Source of the DNA: Planctomycetaceae bacterium
GTDB lineage: Bacteria; Planctomycetota; Planctomycetia; Pirellulales; Thermoguttaceae
Assembly: GCA_031288955.1 (NCBI GenBank)
Contig: JAITQJ010000283.1
Span: forward strand, 1 to 6,303
Length of the DNA: 6,303 nucleotides
Reading direction: 5' to 3'
Both the position numbers and the translations under genes were made by a program. Positions 5,749 through 6,303 of the stretch are shown here, in pieces; the first letter of the stretch is position 1; every line of letters starts with the position of its first letter. The notes beneath the pieces are model-generated. The model worked only from the letters and a program-made list of their open reading frames with translations, searched no databases and was not told the DNA's origin.

Positions 5749-6303
5749 ATGGCTAAAGAGGCAAAAAAGGAACCGGAACCTGTTGTTGATGCTGCGCCAG
5801 CGGCACCGCCGAAGTCCTATCGGATGCAGATTCTTCTCGGACTCGCCTGTCTCGTTTTATTCCAAATGATTGTCCTCTGGCTTCTCCTGCCGAGCCGGTC
5901 AAAAGTCGTCGATGCTATCGGCATTGACCCCGTCAACGGTGTCGGCGGATTTGAACAGCCCAACGATTTGCCGCCCAGCATCGGCAAACGTGAGGTAATG
6001 ATAGAAAAACCCATTAACGAATCCAAGCCGTTTAAGGTAAAACAGACCAAAGCCGATTCGGAATCAACGGAAACGTTTACTGTGACGATTAACGGAAAAA
6101 TCCGCAAGAAGGACGAGAGAGCGTTCGATAAACGTTATGCGGAATGTTTGTTTGAAATCAATGATGCCGTAACAACCGTGTTACAGGGGGCGACCCCCGA
6201 CGACCGCCAGCAGGTTGGTTTTACCAGTATCAAGGAAAAAGTCAAAAAAGCCATTAACGATGTCCTTGGTACACCCTATATTCAGGAAATTTTGACGCAA
6301 GAC
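5749..6303 (+). CDS. FliL-like single-pass membrane protein (partial, 3' end off window)
   Basis: 185 codons from ATG 5749 run open to the right edge with no stop, so the C-terminus is missing. A GGGA at 5738-5741 is a modest SD, 7 bases upstream. Residues 1-25 are charged and Pro/Ala-rich. One hydrophobic helix spans about 26-48, followed by a probably extracytoplasmic domain. The end (about 104-185), with predicted strand FTVTING, helix KDERAFDKRYAECLFEINDA, then a second helix IKEKVKKAIN and LGTPYIQEI, has the layout of FliL. FliL proteins are inner-membrane factors that associate with the flagellar stator. This is pattern similarity, not a strong signature, because FliL is poorly conserved, and no flagellar gene is visible nearby. 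It may serve a non-flagellar role. Presence of a real membrane-anchored gene is much surer than the FliL name. Confidence 0.6.
   Translation, partial: MAKEAKKEPEPVVDAAPAAPPKSYRMQILLGLACLVLFQMIVLWLLLPSRSKVVDAIGIDPVNGVGGFEQPNDLPPSIGKREVMIEKPINESKPFKVKQTKADSESTETFTVTINGKIRKKDERAFDKRYAECLFEINDAVTTVLQGATPDDRQQVGFTSIKEKVKKAINDVLGTPYIQEILTQD

Noticed and set aside
5817..6107. Minus-strand frame of 96 codons opposite the FliL-like gene
   Set aside because: Antisense to a frame with promoter, SD, TM helix and an uninterrupted 185 codons; the minus frame has none of these.

Overview
This window looks like part of a chromosome of moderate GC from a Gram-negative-type bacterium. I lean weakly towards Planctomycetota. 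The reasons are a NupG-type major facilitator with an extra extracytoplasmic domain, a single-TM FliL-like protein standing alone, and mostly weak or absent Shine-Dalgarno sites. No rRNA or marker gene is present to settle this.

Layout from left to right. Positions 2-91 (+) are the last 29 codons of a response-regulator receiver domain. After a 270-bp gap with no convincing gene comes a compact type II restriction-modification module on the minus strand. Its adenine methyltransferase (2233-1055) is followed 3 bp later by an EcoRI-family endonuclease (1051-362). The module is visibly more AT-rich than the genes to its right. A promoter for it lies at 2261-2290, covered by a tandem 9-bp repeat and a 16-bp near-perfect palindrome. 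These may form an operator, since no C-protein gene is seen.

Three plus-strand genes follow, each with a recognisable promoter of its own. They are a NupG-like nucleoside:H+ symporter homologue (2571-4262, strong TTGACA-17-GATAAT promoter, Rho-independent terminator behind it), a class I subgroup 1-beta aspartate-type aminotransferase (4416-5609, extended -10 promoter), and the start of a FliL-like membrane protein (5749 to the right edge, consensus TATAAT promoter). These three look like separate chromosomal transcription units rather than one pathway.

The most distinctive content is the R-M pair. The nuclease carries EcoRI's catalytic and AATT-reading motifs in a shorter chain. Its partner, however, is a D12/COG3392-type (alpha-class order) methyltransferase, unlike M.EcoRI (NPPF type) or M.RsrI (beta order). 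The second notable item is a hydrophilic segment of about 158 residues placed between TM11 and TM12 of the transporter. I see no CRISPR array, tRNA, insertion sequence or wholly unknown system.
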